Assembly: GCA_964236695.1 (NCBI GenBank)
Contig: CAXSFU010000028.1
Location: forward strand, 1 to 41,604
Reading direction: 5' to 3'
Origin: CAXSEF01 sp964236695
GTDB taxonomy: Bacteria > Pseudomonadota > Alphaproteobacteria > Acetobacterales > Acetobacteraceae
Length of the DNA stretch: 41,604 nucleotides
Below the pieces are notes generated by a model. The model was not told the DNA's origin. It ran no database searches and saw nothing but the letters and a program-made list of their open reading frames with translations. The position numbers and the translations under genes were made by a program. Below, one piece after another: positions 1-8,433 of the stretch (the first letter of the stretch is position 1; each line of letters starts with the position of its first letter).

Positions 1-56
1 GTTCCAAGGGCCCTGCCCTTGGCGGGGTCCAGGGGCAGAGCTCCTGGCCTTCCTTT
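1..56. repeat. GC-rich palindromic intergenic element, copy 1 (cut by window edge)
   Basis: Right half of the dispersed element. An inner stem-loop (CCAAGGG ... CCCTTGG, 4-22) is followed by an outer stem-loop (CCAGGGGC-AGA-GCTCCTGG, 29-47, one G.T pair) and the terminal CCTTCCTT. The left half lies outside the window. Confidence 0.75.
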
Positions 57-154
57 CTGGACTTCAAGCCGAGTCACTGCCCCGCGCCGCGCGCCGCCTT
101 GCCGCCGGCCGCGCGCGGCGCAACATGCGCTCCGGCGGGCAGGAGGCGGGCGGC

Positions 155-577
155 ATGCGGCGCAACACGGTGGGACTGGTCTGGGCGGCGGGGCTGCTGC
201 TGGCGGCGGGGCTGTACCTCGCCGGCCCGGACAGGTTCGGCACCGTCGTCGCCGAGGACCTCGCCTGGGCCGCGGCCCAGGCGCAGGGCGCGTTCTACCT
301 GCTCGGCGCGCAGGCCTTCGACGCGGCGCGGGCGCTGGCGATCGGCGTGTTCGCGGTGTTCGTGGCACTGTGCCTGCTCGCCGTGGGGCGCGGCCTGCGG
401 GCGCGCGGCGCGCTGCTCGCGGTCGGCGCCGTGTATCTGTTCCTGCTGCTCGGGCCGGACAGCGGCGATCCGATCCTGCCGGACCGCTGGCTGGCCGCGC
501 TGCTGGTGGCGGCCGTCGGCGCGCTGGTGATGACACGCCGCCTCATGCTGCCGAGAGGCAGCGCGGAAATCGCCTGA
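155..577 (+). CDS. Small hydrophobic membrane protein, function unknown
   Basis: A 140-residue protein that I cannot assign to a family. The ATG at 155 is preferred over the upstream in-frame ATG at 125 because AGGAGG (141-146) lies 8 bases before it. The N-terminus has two arginines followed by a hydrophobic stretch (about residues 6-24). Further hydrophobic segments follow at about 58-80, 87-104 and 113-127, so three or four membrane helices are likely. There is no lipobox or catalytic motif. It stands alone on the plus strand between two copies of the GC-rich repeat. It is real by codon usage, hydrophobic pattern and ribosome binding site, but its role is unknown. Confidence 0.6.
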   Translation: MRRNTVGLVWAAGLLLAAGLYLAGPDRFGTVVAEDLAWAAAQAQGAFYLLGAQAFDAARALAIGVFAVFVALCLLAVGRGLRARGALLAVGAVYLFLLLGPDSGDPILPDRWLAALLVAAVGALVMTRRLMLPRGSAEIA

Positions 578-623
578 CCCGCAAGGCCGAAACCCCGCCC
601 TCGGAGCCCGCACCCAGTTGGGC

Positions 624-676
624 CGGTCCAGGGCGGCTCGCCCTGGCGGGTCTGGGCAGAGCCCAGCCTTGCTTCC
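624..676. repeat. GC-rich palindromic element, half copy (2)
   Basis: Only the right half is present. It has CCAGGGC-GGCTC-GCCCTGG, then CTGGGC-AGA-GCCCAG, then terminal CCTTGCTT. It lies in the gap between a plus-strand and a minus-strand gene that converge here. Confidence 0.75.
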
Positions 677-692
677 CTTTTGAGCCGCCCCC

Positions 693-1064
693 TCACTTCA
701 GCGGGTCGTGTCCCCAGTTCATCAGCGACCTGCGCCAGCGCGAGTCGCTGACGTCGCCCTGCGGCCGCTGGGCGGTGTGGCGGTGCACGTAGCCGGTGAC
801 CTTGCGCATCACGTCGTACTCTGCGTCGCCGTAGCGGTCCTGGTGCATCTCGTGCAGGGCGAGGATCTCGTGGCCCATGTGGTGCCCCACCGCCTCCTCG
901 CCCCCCGGGCCGCCCACCCGCTCGCCCCCCTTCGTCATGCCCACGGAGCGGCTCTCCTCCGTGTCGAGCCACCGCCGCAGCGCCGCAGGCGTCATGTTGA
1001 CCGCCTCGCGAAACGCGGCCCGCACCTCGGCCTTGTCGTCGTCGTCCAGAGTCCGCCCCGTCAT
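693..1064 (-). CDS. DUF3140 family protein
   Basis: A 123-residue soluble protein resembling the DUF3140 family, small proteins sometimes labelled DNA-binding without direct proof. The acidic N-terminus (DDDDKAEV) leads into a helical segment with MTPAALRRWLDTEES, and a conserved-looking C-terminal part contains HMGHEI, MRKVTGYVHRH and RWRRSLMNWGHDP. The start is placed at ATG 1064, where a GGGAG sequence precedes it. A longer open frame reaching 1283 would translate the A/T-rich repeat upstream and is rejected. The gene has no partner, and the role stays unknown. The family assignment rests on the recalled motif pattern. Confidence 0.75.
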   Translation of the reverse strand: MTGRTLDDDDKAEVRAAFREAVNMTPAALRRWLDTEESRSVGMTKGGERVGGPGGEEAVGHHMGHEILALHEMHQDRYGDAEYDVMRKVTGYVHRHTAQRPQGDVSDSRWRRSLMNWGHDPLK

Positions 1065-1162
1065 CGCTCCCGCTCCCCCTACCGCCGGTCCACCCGCACC
1101 GCTCTCAACGCGCCCGGCCGCAGTTGGCTGCACGGCGTGCTGCCGGCTCGACACCTCAGGAA

Positions 1163-1297
1163 GGCAGGCAAGAATCTTCTTTTTCTGAAGAAAAAGAAGC
1201 AAAAAGACTTTGCTCGCTGGATTCCGGGCGCGCGGGCGGCTCCGAAGCCCTATGGACAAAAGTTCTTTGGTTCTTTCTTTCAAGAAAGAACACGCTT
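1163..1297 (+). repeat. A/T-rich dispersed element, copy A
   Basis: About 130 bases with far lower GC than the surroundings at both ends. The left end is a perfect palindrome (1176-1199, arm CTTCTTTTTCT, 2-base loop), followed by AAAAAGAC. The right end is a stem-loop (1270-1291, arm GTTCTTTCT, loop TTCA) preceded by AAGTTCTTTG. The middle is GC-rich and less conserved. A second copy in inverse orientation lies at 27533-27665. Each end resembles an intrinsic terminator hairpin, so it could be a bidirectional terminator or a small non-autonomous mobile element. It fills most of the gap between the DUF3140 and phosphatase genes. Confidence 0.75.
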
Positions 1298-1376
1298 CCT
1301 TCCTGCCTTCGCAGGCCCCCAGGCCTGGCGGCCCGCGGGCATCCCCCGCGAGCCGCCGCGCCGCACCCGGCCGCCG

Positions 1377-3143
1377 TCACTCCGCGACGAGCGCCACCTT
1401 TCCGTTCGGAACCCGGAACGTCGCCAGCTCCTGCAGCGTGCCGCCAGGCTGCTTCACCGTGCTCGCCACCCGGAAGTCGCAGCGCAGCGCGTCCGGCGTG
1501 ATGGTCAGCACCGCGTAGCCCCAGGTGCTGCCGTTCCAGAACGTCATGTGCGGGTTCTGCGACAGCACGAGCTTGCCGAAGCTGTCCACCGGCAGCCCCG
1601 TCGCCGCCATCTTGTGCACCGCGCCGGGCGCGGACAGCGGCACCGGCCTGTCCACCCCGGCGTCGAGGTAGTTGCCCGAGCTGATGGCGCCCACCATCAG
1701 CTCGACCCCCATCGGCGCCTCCGCCGCGTCGTCGAAATCCGTCTTCAGGTAGGACGCGAGATACAGGTGCGCGTCGCCCGACAGCACCACGAAGTTGCGC
1801 ACCCCTGCGTCGCGGATCGCGCCCAGGATCTCGGCGCGCTCCGCCGGGTAGCCGTCCCACTGATCGAGGTCGAAGAACTCGCGCGTCTGGGCGTTGAGCA
1901 GGTACTGGCACAGCATGACCTCGTTCGCCCACAGCTTCCACGTCGCGGGCGAGCGCGTCACCGTCTCCACGAACCACACCTTCTGCGCGAGCCCCAGCAT
2001 GGTGCGCGCCGGATCGGTCCGCTCCGCGCAGCCGGTGGTCTCGTAGCGCTGCCCCTCGATGTCGCCGCACGGCGGCCCGTCGCGATACAGACGCTCGTCC
2101 GTCACCACCAGGTCCATCAGCGTGCCGAAGCGGACGCGGCGGTACACCCTGATCGAGGTCTCCCAGCCCTGCGACGGGTCGAACGCCACGTCGGCCAGCC
2201 CGTGCTCGCTCCACGCCTGGTTCGCCTGCTGGCGCAAGCGCGGCTGCGGCGTCGTCGCTGTCAGCGGCGGCGTGTTGGTGTCCTCGTGGAAGTCCTGGTG
2301 GCAGTCGTTGTAGAACTCGTGGTCGTCCCAGAGCTGGATCATCGCGAACCGCTCGTGCATCGCCTGGATGTCCGGGTCCGCGCGATACACCTGGTACAGG
2401 TGCCGGTAGTCCGCGAGGTCCTGCGGGTACGCCCGCCCTGACGGGTAGGCCGGCAGCACACGCACCGGCCCGTTGTCCGGCCCGCCCACGCCGTCGTCGC
2501 GATACTCGTAGATGTAGTCGCCGAGGTGGACCACGACGTCCACCTCCTCGTTCTCCGCGAGCAGCCGATACGCCGTGAACAGCCCGTTGCTGTAGTCCTG
2601 GCACACCACGTAGGCGACGCGCAGCCGGCGGATGTCGTCGTGCGGTCCCGGCAGGGTGCGGAACCGCCCGACCCGGCTCGCCACCCCGTCATGCACGAAG
2701 CGGAAGAAGTACACCGTGAACGGATCGAGGGCCGGGTGCGCCACCGGCAGCTTCACCGTGTTGTCGCGCCCCGCCAGCACCGGCGCGATCCCCTCCAGCA
2801 CCAGGCTGCGCGCGGAGAACGAGGCGTCGCCCGCCACCTGCCAGCCCACCACCCCGCCCAGCGCGCCGGTGACCACCGACGGATCGACCCGCGTCCACAG
2901 CACCACGCCGTGCGGGTTCGGGTCGCCCGACGCCACGCTCTGCGGATAGGTCTGCGCCTGCAGCGCCGCGGTGCGCGCCGCGTCGATCGCGAACAGCGCG
3001 TCCGGCCGGCCCCCGAGCCCGCCCGCCGCAGGATCGCGCACGAACGGCACCGGCTGCGCATACGTTGCCGCCTGCGCGGCCCCCGGCAGCAGCCCGCCCG
3101 CCGCCCAGCCGACCGCCGCCCTGATGAACCCGCGCCGTTCCAT
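1377..3143 (-). CDS. PhoD-like alkaline phosphatase / phosphodiesterase, Tat-exported
   Basis: A 588-residue protein of the PhoD family, metal-dependent phosphomonoesterases or phosphodiesterases that act outside the inner membrane to release phosphate. The N-terminus MERRGFIRAAVGWAAGG is a twin-arginine signal, with probable cleavage after GAAQA. A PhoD N-terminal domain follows (about 65-165, with SVASGDPNPHGVVLWTRVDP). The metallophosphatase domain carries VVHLGDYIYEY (about 204-214), WDDHEFYND (about 272-280) and a C-terminal VVLSGDAHLYL. The start at ATG 3143 follows GGGAGG; an open frame upstream to 3227 lacks the signal. There is no linked phosphate regulator. The family assignment is firm; the substrate is not known. 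Confidence 0.92.
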   Translation of the reverse strand: MERRGFIRAAVGWAAGGLLPGAAQAATYAQPVPFVRDPAAGGLGGRPDALFAIDAARTAALQAQTYPQSVASGDPNPHGVVLWTRVDPSVVTGALGGVVGWQVAGDASFSARSLVLEGIAPVLAGRDNTVKLPVAHPALDPFTVYFFRFVHDGVASRVGRFRTLPGPHDDIRRLRVAYVVCQDYSNGLFTAYRLLAENEEVDVVVHLGDYIYEYRDDGVGGPDNGPVRVLPAYPSGRAYPQDLADYRHLYQVYRADPDIQAMHERFAMIQLWDDHEFYNDCHQDFHEDTNTPPLTATTPQPRLRQQANQAWSEHGLADVAFDPSQGWETSIRVYRRVRFGTLMDLVVTDERLYRDGPPCGDIEGQRYETTGCAERTDPARTMLGLAQKVWFVETVTRSPATWKLWANEVMLCQYLLNAQTREFFDLDQWDGYPAERAEILGAIRDAGVRNFVVLSGDAHLYLASYLKTDFDDAAEAPMGVELMVGAISSGNYLDAGVDRPVPLSAPGAVHKMAATGLPVDSFGKLVLSQNPHMTFWNGSTWGYAVLTITPDALRCDFRVASTVKQPGGTLQELATFRVPNGKVALVAE

Positions 3144-3221
3144 GCCCGCCTCCCGGAATGAGGCCGATGCTGTAACGCAACGCTGCATACTCCGGCGTGA
3201 AGCTTCGAAGGCGCGCCAGGC

Positions 3222-3349
3222 AAGCAAGGTTGAGGCTCTGCCTCAAACTCCGCCAAAGGCAAGCCTTTGGAATCCACTACTTAAGTATAGGGTTTCCAAA
3301 GGGCTCGGCCCTTTGGCGGGGTCCAGGGGCAGAGCCCCTGGCCTTGCTT
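3222..3349. repeat. GC-rich palindromic element, full copy (3)
   Basis: A good reference copy. It reads AAGCAAGG, stem TTGAGGC-TCT-GCCTCAA, ACTCCG, stem CCAAAGGC-AA-GCCTTTGG, an A/T-rich centre with CTTAAG, stem CCAAAGGG-CTCGG-CCCTTTGG, CGGGGT, stem CCAGGGGC-AGA-GCCCCTGG, CCTTGCTT. The two outer stems differ in sequence, yet each is perfectly self-paired. Confidence 0.9.
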
Positions 3350-3350
3350 C

Positions 3351-4511
3351 TCAGCCCCCGCCCCGCACCTCCGGCCACCCGATGCTCGGCCCGTGCCCGC
3401 GGAAGTTGCGCAGCCACCACGCCCAGTCCTGCGGCACCAGCGAGAACGGGTCCTCGTGCGCCAGCTCGCGCGCCGCCCACAGCGGCCAGTGCGGGTTGGC
3501 CAGCGCCGGCCGCCCCAGCATCACCACGTCGACCAGCTCCTCGCGCACCGCCCGGTCCGCGTTGCGCGGCACGCCGAGGTTCCAGCTCGTCGCCACCGGG
3601 ATGCCCACCTCCGTGCGCACCCGGTGCGCGCGCTCCAGCATGAACCCCACCTCGTTCAGCGGCGGGTCGACCATGGCGTCCGTGTTGAAGCCGAGCGACA
3701 GGTCGGCGAGATCGAGCCCGTGCTCCTTCATCATCCCGATCGCCTCCACGGCGTCGTCGAACTGCGTGCCTTCCGGGTTCAGGTCGTCCGACCCCAGCCG
3801 CATGGTGAGCGGATACCTCTCCGGCCACACCGCCCGCACCGCGTCCAGCGCCTCCAGGTGGAACCGCGCCCGGTTCGCGACGCTGCCGCCATACTCGTCG
3901 TCGCGCCGGTTCGCCAGCGGCGAGAAGAAGCTCGCCCCCAGGTAGCCATGCGCATAGTGCATCTCCAGCCACTTGTAGCCCGCGTCGAGCGCACGCCGCG
4001 CCGCCTCCGCGTACGACCGGTGCAGCCCCTTGATCTCCGCCACGCTCAGCGCCTGCACCGGATAGACGTGCCCGCCGCCGCCGTAAGGGATCGCCGACGG
4101 CGCCACGCAGGTCCAGCCGTCCGGATGGTCCGGCGGCAGTTGCCGCCAGGTGCCCTCCGAATTGGTGCCCCGGTGCGGCGGCAGCTCGCTGCCCTTGCGC
4201 CCGGTGTGGCCGAGCTGGATCGCCGGCACCGCCCCCATCCGCTCGATGATCGCACACACCCGCGCATGGCCCTCGACCTGCGCGTCGTCCCAGATGCCGG
4301 CGCACGACACCGTGGTCCGCCCGTCCGGCGTGATCGCCATCTGCTCGCCGAACACCAGGGCGAAGCCCCCCGCCGCCCGCGCGCCGAGATAGCTCACGTG
4401 GTAGTCGTCGAGCTTGCCGTCGACCGAGTTGTACATCGTCATCGGCGACATCGCCGTGCGGTTGCGAAGCGTGACGCCCTTGAGCGTGTAGGGGCTGAAC
4501 AGGTCAGGCAC
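3351..4511 (-). CDS. Old Yellow Enzyme family NAD(P)H:flavin oxidoreductase
   Basis: A 386-residue FMN-dependent TIM-barrel ene-reductase of the Old Yellow Enzyme family, which reduces activated C=C bonds using NAD(P)H. The N-terminal PDLFSPYTLKGVTLRNR is the family opening. QLGHTGRKG (about 99-107), MHYAHGYLGASFFSPLANRR (active-site His pair and barrel loop) and DEYGGS follow, and VMLGRPALANPHW near the C-terminus forms part of the phosphate-binding site. A GTG start at 4511, seven bases after GGAGG, matches the family N-terminus; the longer ATG at 4562 adds residues without homology. It is flanked by two copies of the palindromic repeat. The physiological substrate cannot be told. Confidence 0.9.
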   Translation of the reverse strand: MPDLFSPYTLKGVTLRNRTAMSPMTMYNSVDGKLDDYHVSYLGARAAGGFALVFGEQMAITPDGRTTVSCAGIWDDAQVEGHARVCAIIERMGAVPAIQLGHTGRKGSELPPHRGTNSEGTWRQLPPDHPDGWTCVAPSAIPYGGGGHVYPVQALSVAEIKGLHRSYAEAARRALDAGYKWLEMHYAHGYLGASFFSPLANRRDDEYGGSVANRARFHLEALDAVRAVWPERYPLTMRLGSDDLNPEGTQFDDAVEAIGMMKEHGLDLADLSLGFNTDAMVDPPLNEVGFMLERAHRVRTEVGIPVATSWNLGVPRNADRAVREELVDVVMLGRPALANPHWPLWAARELAHEDPFSLVPQDWAWWLRNFRGHGPSIGWPEVRGGG

Positions 4512-4566
4512 GGCAGCCTCCGGCCAATGGTTGGACCGCCCGCCGCGCAAGATGCGTGCCACGGAG

Positions 4567-4679
4567 AAGCAAGGCCGGACCCTCTGGCAGCGACACTCCG
4601 AACCCGATCTTCCCTAGGTCGAGGGTTCCAAGGGCTCGCCCTTGGCGGAGCTTGAGGCAGAGCCTCAACCTTCCTTGCC
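4567..4679. repeat. GC-rich palindromic element, partly decayed copy (4)
   Basis: AAGCAAGG is followed by a degraded left half. The right half is intact: CCAAGGG-CTCG-CCCTTGG, CGGAG, then CTTGAGGC-AGA-GCCTCAA and CCTTCCTTG. It fills the gap between two co-oriented minus-strand genes. Confidence 0.8.
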
Positions 4680-4683
4680 GCCT

Positions 4684-5541
4684 TCACTCCCCCAGAAACG
4701 TCGCCAGCTCCGCGTTCACCCGCTCCGGCTCCTCGATGTGCAGCCAGTGCGTCGCCCCCGCCACCACGCTCAGCCGCCCGTCGTCGCACAGCGCCAGCCC
4801 CGCCTGCGCGACGTGGCGCTCCAGGAACCGGTCGTGCTCGCCCCACATCACCAGCGTGCGCGCCGCCACCCGCCCGACCCCGCCGGCGGGCATCAGCCGC
4901 AGCGCCCGGTAGTAGTTCAGCATCCCCGTGAGCGACCCCGGCCGCGCCCACGCCTCGGCGTAGCGGTCGAGGTCCCCCGGCGCGAAGGTGTCCGGCCGCG
5001 CGCTCGCCCGCATCATCGTGCGCAGCCCCGCGAACCCGCGCGCGCCCAGCACCGCCTCAGGCACCCTCGGCAACTGGAAGAACGCGACGTAGGTGGAGCG
5101 CAGCGCCTGCGTCGGGTGCCGCCGCGCCTGGCGTGCCCACACGTCGGGATGCGGCGCGTCCATCACCACCAGCCGTTCCAGCCGCCCCGGATGCAGCGCC
5201 CCCACCGCCCAGGCGACGATCCCGCCCCAGTCGTGCCCCACCAGCCGGAACCGCCCGCCGCCGAAGCCGTCCGCCAGCGCCACCACGTCGGCCGCCAGCG
5301 TCTCGATCCGGTAGTCCGCCACCGCCTGCGATACGTCGCTCAGCCCGAAGCCGCGCAGGTCCGGCACCACCACGTGGTACCCCGCCTGCGCCAGCGGCGT
5401 GATCTGGTGACGCCACGCCCACCAGAACTCCGGGAACCCGTGCAGCAGCACCAGCAGCGGCCCGTCCGCCGGCCCCGCCTCCACCACGTGCAGCGTCACG
5501 CCGCCCACCCGCCGCCGACCCTGCGTCCACCCCGCGTCCAT
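4684..5541 (-). CDS. Alpha/beta hydrolase, epoxide hydrolase-like
   Basis: A 285-residue alpha/beta hydrolase that most resembles soluble epoxide hydrolases and the related haloalkane dehalogenases. HGFPEFWWAWRHQ supplies the HGxP oxyanion motif. VVPDLRGFGLSD follows. VGHDWGG carries the nucleophile aspartate, as in epoxide hydrolases, rather than the serine of esterases. MWGEHDRFL supplies the acid and THWLHIEEPE the histidine. Two candidate ring-opening tyrosines fall in the cap (LNYYRALR). The start at ATG 5541 is chosen because the domain begins about 10 residues later; a frame running on to 5601 is proline/glycine-rich and uninformative. The gene is not clearly in an operon. Substrate unknown. 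Confidence 0.88.
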   Translation of the reverse strand: MDAGWTQGRRRVGGVTLHVVEAGPADGPLLVLLHGFPEFWWAWRHQITPLAQAGYHVVVPDLRGFGLSDVSQAVADYRIETLAADVVALADGFGGGRFRLVGHDWGGIVAWAVGALHPGRLERLVVMDAPHPDVWARQARRHPTQALRSTYVAFFQLPRVPEAVLGARGFAGLRTMMRASARPDTFAPGDLDRYAEAWARPGSLTGMLNYYRALRLMPAGGVGRVAARTLVMWGEHDRFLERHVAQAGLALCDDGRLSVVAGATHWLHIEEPERVNAELATFLGE

Positions 5542-5634
5542 GCCCCCGCCCCCTGCCTGCCAGGACCCCAAGCGGCCGGACCCCGCGGGCGTTGCCCGCA
5601 CGCCTGCGTGCGCGCAACACCCGCCTCGGTTCGA

Positions 5635-5762
5635 GAAAGGCCAGGGCTCTGCCCTGGACCCGCCAGGGGCGAGCCGCCCCTGGACCCGGCCTCACTTCAG
5701 CAAGGGATTCCAAGGGCCCTGCCTTTGGCGGGGTCCAGGGGCAGAGCCCCTGGCCTTCCTTT
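5635..5762. repeat. GC-rich palindromic element, full copy (5)
   Basis: The left half has CCAGGGC-TCT-GCCCTGG and CCAGGGGC-GAGCC-GCCCCTGG. The right half has CCAAGGGCCCTGCCTTTGG (imperfect) and CCAGGGGC-AGA-GCCCCTGG, then CCTTCCTTT. It lies between divergent genes in a 328-base gap. The rest of that gap (5542-5634 and 5763-5869) shows no gene, only the ribosome binding site for the kinase. Confidence 0.88.
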
Positions 5763-5869
5763 GCGGATTTCGGACCGGGATACCGTCCGCGCTTGCCCAA
5801 AGCCCCGCGCGTCCTGCACACCCTCGGTGCCACGACCCCGCCGCCACGGGGCCGCCGCAGGAGCCCCCC

Positions 5870-7033
5870 ATGCCCCCGCAATCCCCGCCCGAGCACCCCG
5901 ACGCAGGCGCCGCCGCCCGACTGCGCCGCCACGCCGCGATCCTCGCCGAGTTCAGCGACATGGCCGGCGAAAGCAGCGACGCCGACCGCCTGCTCCAGCT
6001 CGCCACCGTCCAGGCCGGCCGCGGCCTCGCGGTCGCCCACGCCAAGGTGCTGCGCCACCGCCCCGAGCACGGCGACCTCCTGATCGTGGCGGGCATCGGC
6101 TGGGACCCCGGCGTCGTTGGCCGCACCGCACTCGGCACCGACATCGGCTCCACCCCCGGCCAGGCGTTCCAGACCGGCCAGCCCACGATGGTCGAGGACC
6201 TCGCCGCCGCCCCGGACACCCGCCACGTCCCGGTGCTGCGCGCCCACGGCATCGTCTCGGCGCTCAACGTCCCGCTCGCCGTGGACGGCGCGCCCTGGGG
6301 CGTGCTCGAGGTCGACAGCGCCACGCCCCGGCGCTTCGACGCCGACGAGATACGCTTCCTCCTCACCCTGGCGCGCATCCTCGGCCTGGCGCTGCACGCC
6401 CGCCCCGACGGCCGCGACACCGCCGCCGCCACCCGCGCGCTGCTCGACCAGCGCACCCGGCTGCTGGAGCTGCAGCACCGCGCCCGCAACGACTTCCAGC
6501 TCATCATGTCGCTGCTGATGCTGCAGAAGCGCCAGCAGCGCGACCCGGACGCCCGGCGCGGCCTGGTCCACGTCATGGACCGCATCGCCGCCATCGGCAT
6601 GGCCCACGACCAGCTCACCGACGACGGCGCCCACGGCAGCGTCGAGCTGTCGGACTACCTCAGGGCCCTGTGCGGCAGCCTCGGCCAGCGACGCGAGGGC
6701 ATCGCCGTGTCCGCCGAGCTGACGCCCGCCGCCATGCCCCACGAGCGCGCCGTCCCGCTCGGCCTCATCGTCAACGAGCTGGTCACCAACGCCCTCAAGC
6801 ACGCCTTCCCCGACGGGCGCACCGGCACGGTCACCGTGAGCTTCCACGCCGACGCGGACGGCGAGGCCACGCTCGGCGTGCGCGACGACGGCGTCGGCAT
6901 GGGCCCGCCCCGCCCGGGCAGCCTCGGCACCGAGCTGGTCCGCCGCCTCGTCGCGCAGTGCGGCGGCCGGATGCACCACGAGGCCCTGCACCCCGGAACC
7001 GCGATCACCGTCCGCTTCCCGCTGGTGACATGA
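5870..7033 (+). CDS. Sensor histidine kinase, GAF plus HisKA_2/HATPase
   Basis: A 387-residue cytoplasmic two-component kinase without membrane segments. A GAF sensor domain spans about residues 25-178. The phosphoacceptor helix (HisKA_2 type, typical of alphaproteobacteria) has ELQHRARNDFQ, with His203 as the expected phosphorylation site. An HATPase domain follows, with the N box ELVTNALKHAFPDG (about 303-316), G1 box RDDGVGM (about 338-344) and G2 region GSLGTELVRRL (about 350-360). The start at ATG 5870 is supported by AGGAG six bases upstream. No response regulator lies beside it, so it is an orphan in this window. GAF ligand and output are unknown; related kinases act in general stress or light signalling. 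Confidence 0.88.
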   Translation: MPPQSPPEHPDAGAAARLRRHAAILAEFSDMAGESSDADRLLQLATVQAGRGLAVAHAKVLRHRPEHGDLLIVAGIGWDPGVVGRTALGTDIGSTPGQAFQTGQPTMVEDLAAAPDTRHVPVLRAHGIVSALNVPLAVDGAPWGVLEVDSATPRRFDADEIRFLLTLARILGLALHARPDGRDTAAATRALLDQRTRLLELQHRARNDFQLIMSLLMLQKRQQRDPDARRGLVHVMDRIAAIGMAHDQLTDDGAHGSVELSDYLRALCGSLGQRREGIAVSAELTPAAMPHERAVPLGLIVNELVTNALKHAFPDGRTGTVTVSFHADADGEATLGVRDDGVGMGPPRPGSLGTELVRRLVAQCGGRMHHEALHPGTAITVRFPLVT

Positions 7034-7631
7034 CGCGAGGCAGGCAGGTCGTCGGGACCCTGCCTCGAACTCCGCCAAGGCCTTGCCCCGCAGGCCGTCG
7101 CTCAGGGCAGCCGGGACGGGGCCGAACCGGGAATCTGCGCACACGGGCCGGACAAATGCCCAGAGCGTCCGGATCGCGGGATCGTCGATGCCGGCTGCCG
7201 GCGCTTTCCCCGCAACAGGTCTCCACCACGAGACCGGCGGAGGCCACGTCCGACGCGACGGCCGGCCTGACCGTATCGCGGTCCAGGCCCACGTTACGGC
7301 ACCGCCGCCCGGAGACTGGCTCCGCAGCTTGCCGGCCCGATCGGAGACCAGCACGGCGGTTGGCACCCGCTGGCAGGCTTGCCTGGATGGCCTGGGCCCT
7401 GGCAGCGCGGCAATCCGGAACCTGTCGCGTCCGCCACCCCGGCGACCCGGGACGGGACCGGTCCCCCGACGCATACCCGGCGCCGGAGGCAGGCGGCGTC
7501 CCGGCCCGAAACCGGTCCGGCAAGGCCGGGCTCCGCCCGGGCCCACAGGAGGCCCTTGGAACCGAGACACTGCCGACCCGGCGGTCGCCGTCTCGCGGGC
7601 CTCGGACGGCGGCGGTGGTGCCGCGGAAGGT
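7034..7631. other. 598-base stretch without a convincing gene
   Basis: No frame here shows a recognisable domain or good start. The left edge (about 7038-7082) and right edge (about 7519-7562, with GGCCGGGC-TCC-GCCCGGGCC) look like degraded halves of the palindromic element, as if one copy had been split by about 430 bases of unrecognised sequence. The minus-strand frame 7005-7523 reads through the kinase stop region and is rich in Arg/Pro, which suggests a shadow. The minus-strand DUF4142 gene ends at 7632. Confidence 0.4.
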
Positions 7632-8153
7632 CTACTGGCCGGCCTGCTGCAGGGCCTCGCCAAGCTTCGCATGCTTGGTGTCGTACTGCTTCAGCTGCTC
7701 GACAAACGCCTTGACGGGCGCGTTGTCGGTAGCCTCGATCTCCTTCTGCTCGGTGGAAACGTCGTTCCCGTTGTCCCGGACCTCGTCGTTCACGAAGGCG
7801 GTGTCGAAGGCCTTGCCATGCAGGCTCTTGAGGTGGTCGTAGGACTGCTGCTTCTCGTCGGTCATCGTGGTCGGCAGATCGACCCCGTTCTGCCTGGCGA
7901 GCTGGTGCAGCTTCGAGTTCAGGCTCTTGTGGTCGGTGATCATCGTGCGCGCGTAGCTCTTGACGTCGCCGCGCATGGCGTTCGTCAGCGCGAGCCTGGC
8001 GGCGGCCAGTTCGTAGGTGGCGCCCTGCGCAGTGCTGACCAGGAAGTCCTGATCCGTGGACGACAGCGACGCCGCAGAGGCGGCGGGCGAGACGAGGCCG
8101 ATGCCGCAGCACAGTGCAGCGCTCGTCGCCAGGATTCCAAGGCGAACACTCAT
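7632..8153 (-). CDS. DUF4142 domain exported protein
   Basis: A 173-residue protein of the DUF4142 family, four-helix ferritin-like proteins that are usually exported and common in alphaproteobacteria; their role is not established. A signal peptide covers about residues 1-27, with cleavage near SPAASA. The mature part opens with LSSTDQDFLVSTAQGATYEL, the family's usual first helix, and contains SYARTMITDHKSLNSKLHQLA, the signature His-containing helix. The C-terminal helices (VKAFVEQLKQYDTKHAKL) complete the bundle. It is monocistronic, with about 600 bases on either side. Many relatives respond to stress, but nothing here shows regulation. Confidence 0.9.
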   Translation of the reverse strand: MSVRLGILATSAALCCGIGLVSPAASAASLSSTDQDFLVSTAQGATYELAAARLALTNAMRGDVKSYARTMITDHKSLNSKLHQLARQNGVDLPTTMTDEKQQSYDHLKSLHGKAFDTAFVNDEVRDNGNDVSTEQKEIEATDNAPVKAFVEQLKQYDTKHAKLGEALQQAGQ

Positions 8154-8433
8154 GGGGAGACCTTTCAGGTCGTGGTGACGCCTGCGTCGGTGCTGGCTGC
8201 GCCCGGGTTAACCCGTCGGGCCCGATCGGGTTGCCGATCGGGCCCACTCGTGATGTCCGTGCCTGATGACGACGGAGAGGGCCATTCGACCCGGCTCCCG
8301 TCGTCTGTGCTCCAGGGACTGCGCAGCGGCCCGGGTTCGCCGGGCGGTCGCGGGCGGGCAGGGCGCAGGCGTGGCGACCCTGCGCGTCGAGGTGGCCTGA
8401 TACCAACGGCCGATTGCCCTGACCGGTGGGGAC

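Noticed and set aside
693..1283. Longer DUF3140 gene starting at 1283
   Set aside because: The extra 73 residues are the translation of the A/T-rich element; ATG 1064 has a ribosome binding site and matches the family length.
708..2441. Very long open frame on the plus strand opposite the DUF3140 and phosphatase genes
   Set aside because: It is antisense to two clear genes and its translation is rich in Arg, His and Pro, as expected for a shadow frame in high-GC DNA. Similar long antisense frames over mnmG, mnmE, leuS and the xyl and polyol genes were rejected for the same reason.
7005..7523. 172-residue minus-strand frame after the sensor kinase
   Set aside because: It overlaps the end of the kinase gene, has no ribosome binding site or family motif, and its composition is that of a shadow frame.
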